A stretch of DNA of 64,000 nt from Golubevia sp. BC0850 (lineage: Eukaryota; Basidiomycota; Exobasidiomycetes; Golubeviales; Golubeviaceae), in contig JAAVVG010000039.1 of NCBI GenBank assembly GCA_012976225.1, positions 1-64,000 on the forward strand, written 5' to 3'. Shown in pieces: positions 34,164 to 44,815 of the stretch (position 1 is the stretch's first letter; each line of letters begins with the position of its first letter). The position numbers were made by a program, and so were the translations under genes. A model generated the notes under the pieces. The model did not search any database, had not been told where the DNA came from, and saw only the letters and a list, made by a program, of their open reading frames with translations.

Positions 34164-35241
34164 ATAATCTCTTCTCCTTCGTTAACGACTCTCCCCCTCC
34201 GAGCTCCTCTTCGTCGCCTTCAAGTGGCTTGACGGAAATGAAGTTTTCAAGGTTAGAGTATCCTGCAAGCAGTGGTTGGAGATCATCGACGAGAACAAAC
34301 CTTTCTGGCAATCTCTTGTGTCGGAGAGGGTTGAGGATTTGGAGTGGAACGAATCGGTCCTGGAGCTCTTCGATGGATAGTGTGGTTCGACTCTGTTTCA
34401 CTTAGATCGAAGAACAGGCATGACCTAGACTTTCATCACTTCATCACGACAGTACTAAGATCGAAAGGAAGCCTTCTCTCCTTCTCGGGACAGCGGATTA
34501 TCCGAGAAACTGAAGCAAATAGGAGAGAAAGTTCTTCCAAGCTGTAGCAAGATCGTGGACTTTAGAGCCACCGATAATACTGTTTTCCCAACGGCTCGCT
34601 TACTGAGGAAGACAGATTCGCAGATGCATCGAAGACGGAATCTCTCCACTCCAGGTCCTTTGGATTCCCTCGATCTCACATCTCTATCAGCATCAACCGG
34701 TCATCTTCCAGGATCTGGTCTCCCTCGCTGTCCAATCCTCTACAACGAGCCATTCAAAATGGAGAGAAATCCTCAGCTACAGTGCCGGAACCATCAAACA
34801 TCTGGAAGGACGAAGCAATGGAGTCGCTCCCCTCCGATTCCCACCCCTAGAGGTATTGGATCTGGGTGGAGAGCTTAGGTTAAGGAGATTTCCTCGCTGG
34901 GTGGTCGTACCCTCAATCTCGAATTTCTCTTCCTACTATCTACTCTCTGGACTCCCTTCAATTGATGAGAGGTCGATCGGTATTCTTACCCATTCATGGG
35001 GTGATGCAGCGGAAAGATGCCCAGGTCTGAAGGTACTAAGGGTGACATTATTTTCAGGAGTATCTACATTGGGGTTCTGCCTTCGAGCAAGGAAACAAAA
35101 CCTCGAAGATGGTTTGGAAATCGGGAGCTAGTGATTCCTATTGGTCGACTGGATGGTGAGGAGTTAGATCAGCTTGAGGATCTAGTGGAAACAGTAGTTG
35201 ATGTTGATCTAGAGTCCGCGTTTTGGGACGTGAAAATATGA
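34164..35241 (+). pseudogene. F-box gene relic, paralogue of the 12.9 kb copy
   Basis: The paralogue's start ATG is ATA here (34164), and a one-base loss follows within the F-box. The F-box itself (LLFVAFKWLDGNEVFK, then CKQWLEIIDENKPFWQSL) is readable, and here the TGG that is TGA in the other copy is intact. An early stop lies at 34378-34380. Further frame changes follow, yet later parts are readable and alignable: IFQDLVSLAVQSS, SAGTIKHLEG, LPSIDERSI, HSWGDAAERCPGL, then LDQLEDLVETVVDVDL to a stop at 35239-35241. A 33-bp stretch in the F-box (34207-34239) is identical to 12983-13015. The two copies carry different damage, so each decayed on its own after duplication. Confidence 0.75.
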
Positions 35242-35599
35242 AGGTCGATGCTTCCGTGAGTTTCTTCATCTTTGCCGGCTTTCCAAATACCTTCTGCCGC
35301 TGATTTCATCTCCTAACTCCCTCCCTTCAGACAAAAGAGACTTCAACCCCTTATCTCTTCCATCTTCTTCAAAGTTTCCAGATCAATAGCCTCACGTAAC
35401 AGTCGTGGATAGTCTCGAGCTCAAGCACCAAAATCAAGAGAGAAATAAACTCATGAGATTTGAAAAAAAAGATGAAGAAAAATGAAGGGACGAATAAGAA
35501 TTGGAATGATAGAATAGGGTCTGACGTATCAAGAAGAGTGGGGCAAGGATTGAGTGTCGAACCATTTGGAAGTAGAATCGTTCTTAAAGAATTCGTTCC
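35242..35599. other. Convergent 3' region, 358 bp
   Basis: This lies between the end of the F-box relic and the GH3 stop. It contains an A-rich, GAAAAAAAAGATGAAGAAAA-like stretch near 35461-35485 and AGAAATAAAC at about 35440. No gene is seen. Confidence 0.4.
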
Positions 35600-38500
35600 T
35601 TAAACCTCGATGTTGAGGCGGATGTCGCGAGAAGAAGCACCGATTCTGAAGTGAGTCTTTCCTTTGGGCTGTAACCATCTCTGAGAGACCGAGTCGAAGA
35701 TGGACCTGTTGAGAGAAAGATGATGAATGGATCCCAGGGAACATGTAATGTCGAGTGAGTTCACTCGAATTAGAGTCTCCTCCAATTCACCCACTCAACT
35801 CACATGTCATAACGATTGAGCTGGAAAGTGATGGTCTCTTCCTCTCCAGCTTTGATGAAGAAGCGATCGAACTTTCTGAGTACCTTCGGTGGTTCTCCAG
35901 CGCTTTTGGGGAAGCTTAAGTAGACTTGGGGAACCTCGTGTCCGTCGATCTTTCCAGTGTTTTGAACCTTGAAGCTGACTTCGTAGATGGGTTCGAATAG
36001 CCAATCTGGAAGACCATCTGGAGCTTGAGCTTCGCCCCACATGTCGTTCCAGTCAGAAGATCCTAGCCATTTTCCAGAAGCGGAAGAGTAATCGAAGGTA
36101 GTATAGGAGAGTCCATGTCCGAAAGGGTATCTTGGTTTGATGCTGTTCTCATCAAAATGACGGTAGTCGACGAAAAGTCCTTCAGTGTAGTTGATTTGAG
36201 GGTAGCCTGAGTGGGAGAGAGTCAAGAAGGCGAGGAGAAACGTTAGGAAATGCGAACTCCAGGTATGGCACAGGAGGTGAGATACGAACCTGTACCAGTA
36301 GTGTCGATGTAGGTGACCTGAAGAGAATCGAGAGAGGATGGGGTCAGACTCCATCCGGCCCCAGCAAGAGCCATCGCTGATTTCCTGTGAGAGCTAACTC
36401 ACATCTACACCGTAATCGCTTCTCTTCTTGGCCATGGTGAATGGGAGACGTCCAGAAGGATTGTATTCTCCATAAAGAACGTCCTGGGAGAGGGAGGAAG
36501 GTGTCAGTCGACAAGCTTCAACGCAAAGAATTGTGACTCTCAGAACTCACAGTGATAGCATTTCCAGATTCAGATCCTGGCATACCAGCCCAGATAATCG
36601 CAGTGACGTTCTCATTGTTGACGAATGACTCGATGTCCACTTGACCAGGAGCGTGGATGATAACCATCGTATTCTTGTTGACGGAAGCTATTTGTTTCAC
36701 AAGTTCATCTCCCCCCTCCCAAGCAGTAAGGTTGTTACGATCTCCTTCGTTGGTAGCAACGGTGATGTAGCCTTCTCCAGAGTTGGAATAGATGAAGACC
36801 AGAGCTACATCAGCAGGAGTCGCGACAGTTTTCGCTTGGTTGTAATCCCAATTGAAGAACGACCAGTTGACTCCAGTCTTGTCCTTGCGAGCTCTAGCTT
36901 GAAGAGCTTCGTAAGGAGAAATGAAGTAAGAGTAGTCGGCGGTTCCTGTTGAGAGAGACAAAGTGAAATGGAAAACATCAGAATTTCCATTCAAGTCGCT
37001 CTCTACCCACAATCCGCGATTGATGTATTTTCTTTATTCAATTCAGCTCACTCGCCTGATCCCCATCCAACACCTAAAGTTCCGTCGTTACCATCATCGT
37101 TTCCTCCACGATCTCCAAATCGATTTGGACCTCCTTGAGCTGGAGCAGCGCCTTCTCCGATGATGGCGATCTTCTTTGGCTTGTTGAGAGGTAAAGCACT
37201 GTTCTTGTTCTTGAGTAGAACTGTACTAGCTGCACCTACTTCTCTTATGATTACGTTATGATTTCCGGTCGCTTCAACATTACTGTTGGTCTCTGGATCA
37301 GTGAGATTGAAAGAGTTGAAGTTTGGCTTGGGGTAGTCTGGATTGTCTTGCCCAACTTTATACCAAGCACTGAGAGAGGTAAGAAAAGGGGAAGAAGAAA
37401 GTCAGTGCACCATTTGAAACCTCGAGTCTCGACCGTTTCAATTCTTTCAAGCTACTCGCGCTAAGATACGAGTTCCCATGTCGTCCAAGCGCTCCATCTC
37501 AACTGATCCATTGCTGATAGCTTTCGTCATATTTCCTCCGAAGAATGACTCTTTGGCGTTTCCTCCAGGGTTACCTTAATCGAAAGAAGCAGAGAAGGAG
37601 GTCAGCATCTTGACAAATTACTCTGGCTGTTTCCCCTGGATCAGCTCCGAAGGAATTTTCTCGACTCACAGCAGATGATGTCACCAGGCATGGTCATGTC
37701 GAGACCGGAGTTGGCAGAGGCGACTCCAGCGTGAGTTCCACCCCCTTGAAATGGGGAATGTGAGCGAATCAGTGTCAGTCAGTCAGTAAAGGTTCAAGCT
37801 CAAGAAAGGCGGAAGATTGATGACTCACAATCTGACATCACAAATCCTTGGAATTTCATTTCGGTCTTTAGTCTGTTGTTTAACAGCTGTAAAGTAGGAA
37901 CGTCGAAGTCAGGGCCAGTCAGCTCGACTTTCTTTCCTTTCGACGACAAAGCTTTCTCACCCACCTCGGAATTCTGAGCAGCCCAAGAGTTGTTGATCAG
38001 GTTGTAGGAAGCCATGACACTAGTCTGTGAGGTCAAAATGAAAGGGCTTCGAAGTCAGAGAAAGCTCATAAGTGATAAACAAACTCCTCTCCAGGTACTC
38101 AACCACTCACCACTCCAGCTTGAATCGAACGAAGGAAAGGATGTTGGTAGATCTCTCTTTCAGTTCTTCCGTCGATATTACTTGAGTACTGATTCTGAAG
38201 GCAAGAGAGAGACAGAAAAGTTGGTTGAAAGGAAGAAGTAGAGTTGGGCTTGGAGTCAACAGTGGAGATTCTGTCTCGCTCGTCCATTCGAACATCTTTT
38301 TTCGAGACGTCGTTTTTCCTTTTCACTTAAGATCTTTTTTCTCCGATCTTTTTTCCCCGATCTTTTTTCCTTTGATTTCTTTCCTAATGCCAGTACTTAC
38401 TCTGTAGTGCTCTTGCTCATTAGCCAAGTAGTGCTTAGCATTTGCTTGAACTCCAGTAGCTTGAGTGGCCTTGATAGTTTGGTACGAAGCCTCTCCAGCG

Positions 38501-39759
38501 AGGTAGGGATCGCCGAAAGCTTCCCAGTTCCTTCCTCCTGCAGCTACACGATTACCGTTCATGGCAGGACCAAGCTAAAGGTGACGTGATTGGGAAGAAA
38601 ACAATTGAGTCAGACTGGCGAGCTTTAGCTATAAGGCAGCTCGTCGCAGCACTTACTTGAATGTTAACTCCCTATTTACCATTAATGAAAGAGGAGAATT
38701 ATAGATCAGAAGTTACCGACACTACATGTAAGACCAACGGAACTCACTTTGGCCCTGTGCTCCTCTGCGATCGCGACTCCTCTTCTGTAGAACAGATCGT
38801 TGGAGAAAGTGGCAGCCGTATTCACTCCACTGGGAAACACGGAGACTAGATCGGCGAAACGAACTCCCAGTGGGCTATCTTGAAGGCAAAGACCTGGGAA
38901 TCCGACTCTGGGCAGAGGTGCGATATTTCCTACGCATTGGCTTGCAGCCCATCCCATTCTAGAGTTTTGAGGGAAGAAGTAGTGAGGTTTTACGAGAGAT
39001 GAGTCAAGGGCTGAAGGGTATAGCGAAAGAAAGCACGTCTTCTTTTGTCTAGTTCTTTTGTTTGACTACTAACACTCACCCAGTCACGAGATCGACTTTC
39101 TCTTGGAGGTTGAAGGTCTTGAGGTACTCCTTGGCTCTGGTGACAGCGGTCTGAAGAAGTGAAGGGGTGATTGAACCAGCGGTCAGATCTGGGTTGAATA
39201 TAAGGCTGTCATTACTTCATAAAACGCTCATACTTACCTCCCACTCTCCGGCTCCCTCAACTTGAGGGGAAGGAAAGAATGGTGGAGACCAAGGAAGAGA
39301 GTCGTTACCAAAGGCAGGCGATTGCTTGATTGGGATCGCTCCTTCTGGAATCTTTTTCTGTTCTGACATTTGTTGGTTGAAAAGGATTTGCTCTTCTGCT
39401 GCTTGCTCCATCTCCTCGCGGATAGCGTCATTGTTGGTGGTGATTTGAGGGAAGATCTCTTCGATCGGTTCTAGAATGGCATGAACCAATTTTTTGAGGC
39501 TGAATCCAGAGGACGTGTCTTTGGAAGAATCGTCTTTAACGGAAGAGTCTTCAGAAGAAGTTGGAGCAGTTTCGTCTCCGTCGCCTGCAGCAGTTTGGGA
39601 ATTCAATTCCTGTCTTCTGACATTAAGGGAACCTCCGTGATGACCGCTTCGCTTTGGAGAGTGGATTGAGTCCAGAGCATCAGCTCTTCCGAAAGGCGCT
39701 TGGTGTTTGGAAGCGACCAAGGTGGAAGTGACCAGAAGCCCAAAGAGTGGGATACGCAT
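35600..39759 (-). CDS. Secreted GH3 beta-glucosidase
   Basis: Sixteen exons join in phase to 903 aa: 39238-39759, 39080-39150, 38748-38958, 38657-38671, 38401-38574, 38111-38194, 37965-38024, 37829-37886, 37670-37744, 37460-37574, 37056-37369, 36551-36945, 36403-36483, 36290-36317, 35804-36206, 35600-35705. A signal peptide is followed by an unusually long, Ser/Asp-rich pro-region (to about residue 170) with an RR Kex2-like site. The GH3 barrel follows: [46 protein letters not shown], and the nucleophile Asp in GFVMSDW. Then come the alpha/beta sandwich ([16 protein letters not shown]) and a fibronectin III-like C-terminus ([15 protein letters not shown]). It likely releases glucose from beta-glucan or cellobiose outside the cell. 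Introns 10 and 11 start with GC instead of GT. It is in tandem with a GH26-like gene. Confidence 0.95.
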
Positions 39760-40058
39760 CTTTTAAAGAAAGCGGGGGAGAAGAAGTTAGGAAGAGGGTG
39801 AAGTTGATGAGGGACCGAAAAGGAATCGAAAGAGAAGCGTTTTTAAAGAATTCCTTCAAAAGGAGAAGTTGGCGATGGAGAAGTTCGCACCTCCTTCTAG
39901 CTTTCCTCGGCGATCAATCACTCTTGAACCTTTCCTTCTTACTCCACAGAAAGGGGTAGGCATAAAATAAAGTTAACAAACGCTACAAGCGACTGTACAA
40001 GGTGTGGGTTTTAGCGAATTATCGAGAAGGGAAAGGATCAGCCGAATGGACAAGTCCC

Positions 40059-41532
40059 TCACTTGTAAATTCCAAATACGGCTTTAGCATCTCCAGTAAC
40101 TTTGGCGTCTTGCGAGTCGATAACCCTGTAGTCGTGATTGTCCCTTTTGAGAGGTAGAGAGAAGGAGTGGAAGGATTAATTGGGTTAGGACAAGAAATCC
40201 AGGGGGGTGAGAAGGGGCGAGAGAGAATCAACAGGAGATGAGCAAAAATGTTCCAGGTGTGTTTGGATCTGTTGAAAGGCGTTAGAAAACTCACTTGAAG
40301 TAATTGAACCATGTGACGGAGACGAGATTGTTCATTCCTTTGTTAGGAGCATCTAACGTTTCTTTCATCCAGCTAATCCTTTCATTGTCGTTTGCGTTGT
40401 AACCCAGTCCAGTCTCTCCAATAGCGAACTTGGCTCCTTGAGCAGTACAGGTATCATGGAAGCCTTTCATGGTAGAGACGAAAGAGCCGATTCCTGAAGA
40501 AGACTTTGGGTAGTAGTCGATTCCGCACTAGAATGAGAAGAAACGGTCAGCTGCTTTTCTCTCAGTCACTCCCGGACTCTGACACTCACGAAGGCGAAGG
40601 TAGAGAGATCTGGCATGTACTTAGTGTACTCATCAGAGTTGGAAGAGACGTTAGGAGTGTAGAACATTTTTGCTTTGCCACCTGTTTTGTCGTCTAATGC
40701 TTGTTTGACACCAGCAAAGGCTTTTTTGAAGTTATCAGCGGTTTGTTGAGAGGTTCCACCCGGGTAAGTATTCTTTCCATCCCCTCTGTCGGAAGAGTCC
40801 TTGAGATAGTAATCTGAGGAAAAGCGACGAGATTTGAAGGTAAGAAGCTGGTTCGATTCTCATGCGAGAAAAGGTCAAAATACTTACTGATCTCATGTCC
40901 GAATCTGACTCTGACCTCGATTCCTTCGTCAGTGAACTTCTTGATAACGTTTCCAATGTCTTGAGCAAGTTGAGTGTTGCTTCCGAAGTATCCACTAGAA
41001 AAGCCACCGGCTGAGAAGAAAGTCGAATTGATGGGGTCCGATTGGATCAGTTGATCTGAGAGAAGATGAAGATTTCTTTTGTTTTGAATTGGAAAGAAGT
41101 CACTCACTAGGCATAATCGCCGGTTCAAAGATCGCTCCAGATGCCTTGACATCGTCCAACACTTGCAGAAGTTGAGATCCGTCCCAGCTACTTCCCCCAA
41201 TTTGGGCGTAGTAGCCATAGGTCGAAGCTTTACCTCCACCCAAGAGAGAGTTGAGCTGAGCCATGTTAGTCTTTGAGTCGCCTCCAGATCCAGAGCCATC
41301 ATCACTGGAACGAGAATAGAGAAGAAGGAAGAGTCGTCAGATCTATCGAAAAGGGCACTACCAAGAAGAAGAAGAGGAAGGAAGAGTAGGTCATTTGAGA
41401 TACTCACGGTAGCAAACCAAAGCTGACTTGACCTTTCTTCAAGGGCCCATCACGCTTTTGAATTGGACTAGCTTGACTCGAGATTGTCATGGCCAAGACC
41501 GCGGAGGCTGCTAGACGTGAAGAGATTTGCAT
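40059..41532 (-). CDS. Secreted glycoside hydrolase, GH26-like (clan GH-A)
   Basis: Six exons join in phase to 343 aa: 41408-41532, 41108-41304, 40888-41055, 40590-40813, 40295-40527 and 40059-40143. The N-terminus is a signal peptide (to about residue 22) followed by a KR processing site. The barrel shows VRVRFGHEINYYL, where the Glu after His is the expected acid/base, and FAIGETGLGY, where the Glu is the expected nucleophile; VTWFNYFKDN follows. FYTPNVSS and FAFCGIDYYPKS fit strands 5-6 of a TIM barrel. This arrangement is closest to GH26 beta-mannanases or related clan A enzymes, but the exact family is uncertain because the usual HE-N-G-WFWW signature is incomplete. It lies 299 bp upstream of the GH3 gene in the same direction, so the two may act together on plant or fungal wall glycans. 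Confidence 0.72.
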
Positions 41533-43548
41533 TTTGAAGATCTTGTGGTTAGTTGAAGTGTGTCACTTTAGGAGTGTTGATGAAAGAGAAGACAGAAGGT
41601 GAACTTCCCCCTTTTAAAGCTTTGACGAAGGACAACCTGCCGCAGGAATGTCCGTTGGCGTTTGATTACTTCGTTCGGTGCTCCGCGAAAACATCGAACC
41701 TTTCGGAAGCTTCTCTGGATTGTTCAAACTGCATTGAACAAAAATACGCCCAATCGAAAAGAGGTGTACATAATAATCTTCGTGGAAGAGGCTGGAGGCA
41801 CGAGGAACTCTCTCGCCGCCCTCGCTTCAACCCCTTGCGTCACGGATTTCGGAATTTCGAAATTACCACAATTGAATAGGTACCGACTGGTTCCTACATG
41901 GATGTCCAGTTTGTTTCTGAGGTTTTCTGTCATTTAATACTTATGTATGTAAACTGAAAGGACTTCCGATTTGCGTATCAAGGACCCAGTCTTGTTTCGA
42001 GGAAGCACCTGGGTAGACGAGCAGACAAATCTGGCACTAGAGAACGTTCAGCTTCCTCAATTTGAGCAGGAACTAGACCATGTTTCAGATGCGAGAACCC
42101 TGATATGCATTCTTCTCGAAGTCAGAGGCGAACGTCGAGAGTTCTAGAAGTCCAAGATTCCGCGAACGGCACAGCCATGTAGGAGGGCTGAAAGGAAAGA
42201 AGGATGGAGACTTTGAATCCTTTGATTGGAATTGAGATTTGCATGAAGGGAGAGGAGGATTGAAAAGTGGAACAAAAGGAGTCGGGTGAGGTGCTCAAAG
42301 GGTAGAAGTTTTTGAGAAGACAGAAGAGGACGATCTTCCCTAAAAAAAACACAGATCGGTGATGTTTGCTCCTATATTTCAGCGGGAGTAGTGCAGTAGA
42401 GCCTTAGTTGTTGAAAGCTGGAAGTTAGGAAGAATAGAAGGGGTTGGATTGAAAGATTGGCCCCTCTCTCGGTTGATGACAGCTTCCGTCTGTTTCGAGA
42501 CTCACCTGCAGACTTACACAGAGAGGTGAAGGTGATGGGCTCTATACTTTACGACAGGGTGAAAGATGGGAGATGTTGGGGCGAAGGGTGGGAAAAGGAG
42601 TGATTCTTGGAGGCCAGAAGGATTCTCATGCGATGTCTCTCTCCACAGAGGTCAGCGAAGAGTCAGCAGATTATGAATCCAGTGCTGTATTACTGGGGCG
42701 GTCGAGGAAGGTAGCTTGGGAGAAAGAGCAAAACGGTTGGCTCCCATACACAGCGAGGAGTGGGAAGGACTCTCTTCCTCTCGTCCTCTTTGCTCATGGT
42801 CCTCCACATTTGTACATTGAAAGTGAAGTACTCAACCAGTTTGATGCTGCTTGAGGTCCCGAGAAGAAGTGCAGCTTCTCTTTCTCCTCTTCCCTCTTTT
42901 CACTCCGACAGATTCTGAATGTTTCCAATTCACATCTGATTTCAACACGATCAGTACCAGGAGCAATTATACAACTTTCAACGTTCTCTTCTTTGCCTTT
43001 GATCACTTCCCCTCTGTGTTACTCACCTCTTTTCCTCGGTCTTCCCTCCAGCTAATTGCATCTTCTACTTCCTGAAGAAGTTGTACTCAACGCAACGAAC
43101 CTCGCATACGGTTTGGTACGTTTAGTTTGCGAGGGGATACAGGTTGAGCGATAAAGTCGGTCTTTTTCTTGCACTTTGGAATTCAAGCGTGACAACTACT
43201 GGATGGAAGAGATGAACCAGTAGCCTTTTGAAACTGCGAGAACCATGAATTGAATCATGTGTGTGAGAGTGCGTTCGAGATGGATTGGATAGGGGGAATG
43301 GGGGAGAACACAGTTGGAGGAGAAGATAGAAGGGATAACTTGAATTGAATTACTTTGCTTGAGTAGAAGAGGATGGTTGGGGCAGGAAGAGAGGAAGGAA
43401 GGAAGTGAAGAAAGAGAGAAGGAGACAAAAAATGCGCGATCTGCTTTTGCTTTCGCAGAGGCTCCTAGGATAGCGAAAGTGGATCCTTCTCTTCTTTCTT
43501 TTCTTTCCCAACATCTGAAAAGAGTTAATCTCTAGTCTCGGAAGCAAC
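41533..43548. other. 2-kb gene-poor stretch with coding-like scraps
   Basis: The left 150 bp is the GH26-like promoter. A 65-codon open stretch on plus (about 41951-42145), with LRIKDPVLFRGSTWVDEQ and RTLICILLEVRGER, and a 93-codon frame at 42573-42854 look protein-like but lack start context, splice signals and recognisable motifs. They may be remnants of further members of the decayed family nearby. Confidence 0.35.
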
Positions 43549-44253
43549 ATGTCGAAGAGATCCAACGAAGAAGACGCTCAATCCGAGCCTACTGCCAAAA
43601 TAACGACTCTCCAAATCAGTCCCGGACAGCACTGAGTACGAAGAGATTAAGATACTATGAATAGACTGGACTATAAAACAACTGAGGAGATACGTACTGA
43701 GCCGAGTATGCTAATCAAGACTGATGAAGGTGGTTCCAAGAGAAGTGGTTCGTCCATTCTCTTTCGCTCAGCTTACAGAACAACTTCTTCTTCAATTCAT
43801 CCCAGATGATTGATTCTGGTTTATCTTACATCGATGCACTGCTACTGAGAAGTGTCAGGCTAGAGAGAACCGGCAAGAGGTACGAGGCGTAGAAGAGGTG
43901 GAAACTGCCTGACGAAGGAAAAGAGTGTCAAAGTGAGTTGATCTTGATCCTCTCTTTTGACACCTAGAAGAGGTTCTAAGCAAGCCATATTCTTTGTATT
44001 TCCTCGTTCGAAGACTGACTCAAGAGCAGGATACGCCTGCTTGGAGCTAGCCCTCTATCACTTTCGTCTTGCTATACCTGCAAGCGGTCAAAACTTGGAT
44101 CCTCCAGGTGACGGGCAAGAGGCTGCTTTCGAAAACTCAGGAACCACTGACCAGCGAGTCACTCTCATACCTCATTTTTTAATCAAGTAGGATGAAGCCG
44201 CAGCTTCTTGGTTGAAAGAGAACCTCTCTGAAGTGAAGTTGAAGTGGGTTTGA
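43549..44253 (+). pseudogene. Fragment of the LRR-like family
   Basis: An ATG at 43549 opens 28 codons before a stop. Further on, 43957-44190 carries LAIPASGQNLDPPGDGQEAA followed by FENS. This corresponds to VSLVASGQSLEPSGALQEAA followed by FETS in the open LRR-like gene at the right end of the window. Directly downstream, SWLKENLSEVKLKWV and a TGA at 44251-44253 match that gene's last residues (SWLKKNVFKVNVKWI). The middle of the gene is missing or unreadable, so this is a heavily truncated relic. Confidence 0.62.
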
Positions 44254-44815
44254 GGATGTGAGTCGGTTTGACTGGCATTCACCTTCATGCTAAGCTGAGG
44301 CTTTGGAATGACTCGCTTATCCTGCTCTAGTTCTGCCACTTCAAATTCTTTTGGTCTGCTTTCCTACGCTCTTCTTGCCCTTGCTATCTCGGGTGTGTCG
44401 TTAAAGCGGCTTTCTTTCTCTTCTACCTCTGCTTCTAGGATCGCTTGAAACCTGAGAGGAAGCATTCACTTGTATGCGATATTTCATTTCAGAACAAGCG
44501 TGCAATCTGAGCTTCTTTGGCTCGGCTCCCTACACGCTGTGACGATGGGAAAAGAGTAGAGCTCTTGAGCTAGCGGAGAGGCGAGGCGAGGTTCCTCTTC
44601 TTCACCTTCATCAACCCTTCCGTCGAGATCTGAATTGTTTCTGAAAGCGAGAATCGGAGACGAGCTCTCTCAGAGACCATCTCATTTGAATCTGAGAAGA
44701 GGAGGGAGGAACTTGGACTTGCGCGGTTGCGCGTGCTGACCACCTTGAGCGCGCCTTGTGCAGCTGATGCTGGCTGAGCCAAACAACAACACCATAGCAA
44801 CTTTTCCTCCAGCCG
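44254..44815. other. Intergenic, 562 bp
   Basis: Probable promoter and 5' UTR of the long coiled-coil gene. No TATA box or other element was recognised, and frames here are short. Confidence 0.4.

Noticed and set aside
42573-42854. 93-codon plus-strand frame
   Set aside because: It looks somewhat protein-like but has no start context, splice signals or known motif, so it is only noted in the gap entry.
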